The position numbers and the translations under genes are program-made. DNA of 13,839 nucleotides from an uncultured Acidobacteriota bacterium (GTDB lineage Bacteria > Acidobacteriota > Terriglobia > UBA7540), in assembly GCA_937900045.1 (NCBI GenBank), contig CALCEB010000267.1:1-13839 (forward strand), given 5' to 3'. This document shows positions 13,748 to 13,839 of this stretch, in pieces. Numbering within the stretch: position 1 is the stretch's first letter; the number at the start of each line of letters is the position of its first letter. Under the pieces are notes generated by a model. The model saw only the letters and a program-made list of their open reading frames with translations, did not search any database and was not told the origin of the DNA.

Positions 13748-13839
13748 TCATGAAAGCTTTGACCGGAGCCGGTAGCGCAGAGTTTGTGCATTTCAAACTC
13801 TGTCATTTAGGGCCTACGGCCCGCGAAAGCTCATGAAAA
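13748..13839. repeat. Nested inverted repeat after murJ (possible terminator)
   Basis: A 9-bp perfect stem CAGAGTTTG/CAAACTCTG (13778-13786 and 13794-13802) with a 7-base loop lies 40 bp after the murJ stop, followed by TCATTT rather than a full T run. A second hairpin GGGCC-TAC-GGCCC is at 13810-13822. Both sit inside outer arms TTCATGAAAGCTTT (13748-13761) and AAAGCTCATGAA (about 13826-13837), complementary apart from a two-base bulge. This may be a terminator region or a dispersed palindromic element; the window ends inside or at its edge. Confidence 0.55.

Noticed and set aside
12241..13806. 521-codon open frame antisense to murJ
   Set aside because: The composition (rich in His, Gln, Glu, Gly and Arg) is that of a GC-rich gene read backwards, and the + strand encodes a clear MurJ.

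Overview
The window looks like a piece of chromosome from a GC-rich, diderm, soil-type bacterium, most likely an acidobacterium. This is an inference from three things: a cytoplasmic GMC dehydrogenase paired with a Tat-signal 'gluconate 2-dehydrogenase subunit 3' protein, a small protein (5868-6317) of a type I associate with Acidobacteria, and an intergenic palindrome of the TGTCATTCTGAGCGAAG type that recurs in acidobacterial genomes. There is no rRNA, tRNA, CRISPR array, transposase or integrase.

Left half, vitamin B6 locus with intruders (about 700-5712, mostly + strand). A MocR/PdxR-type regulator (773-2281) precedes pdxS (2450-3337), the synthase subunit of the DXP-independent pyridoxal 5'-phosphate (PLP) synthase. 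Its glutaminase partner pdxT (5131-5712) normally follows pdxS directly but here lies 1.8 kb away. Between them are a HicA toxin gene broken by a one-base deletion, its intact HicB partner, a diverged leftover of a second pdxS 3' end (3879-3956), a second unrelated and intact hicBA pair on the opposite strand, and an OsmC-family peroxiredoxin gene. The first 690 bases, partly AT-rich, hold no gene I can recognise.

Right half, periplasmic dehydrogenase cluster (6366-11362, - strand). Read in its own direction, a good promoter (TATAAT at 11468-11463) leads into a Tat-exported small subunit, a secreted beta-domain plus HEAT-repeat protein, a GMC flavoprotein with a cysteine cluster, and a double-SIS sugar isomerase/deaminase-like protein. 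A clear intrinsic terminator (about 6362-6340) closes the unit. The likely picture is periplasmic oxidation of a sugar or sugar derivative, with a cytoplasmic SIS enzyme for a phosphorylated sugar or amino sugar. The HEAT protein is the unexplained member.

Right end (11500-13839). A 152-bp intergenic element with imperfect 26-bp terminal inverted repeats shares its end sequence with a second spot at 5767-5808. It is followed by a small protein built of two tandem zinc ribbons and by murJ, the lipid II flippase. The window ends in a nested inverted repeat that may act as a terminator or be part of another dispersed repeat.

The strongest leads are the dismantled pdxS-pdxT pair with its pdxS tail remnant and decayed hicA, the HEAT-repeat gene inside the dehydrogenase operon, and the duplicated zinc-ribbon protein. 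I see no clear evidence of a wholly new defence or mobile system.
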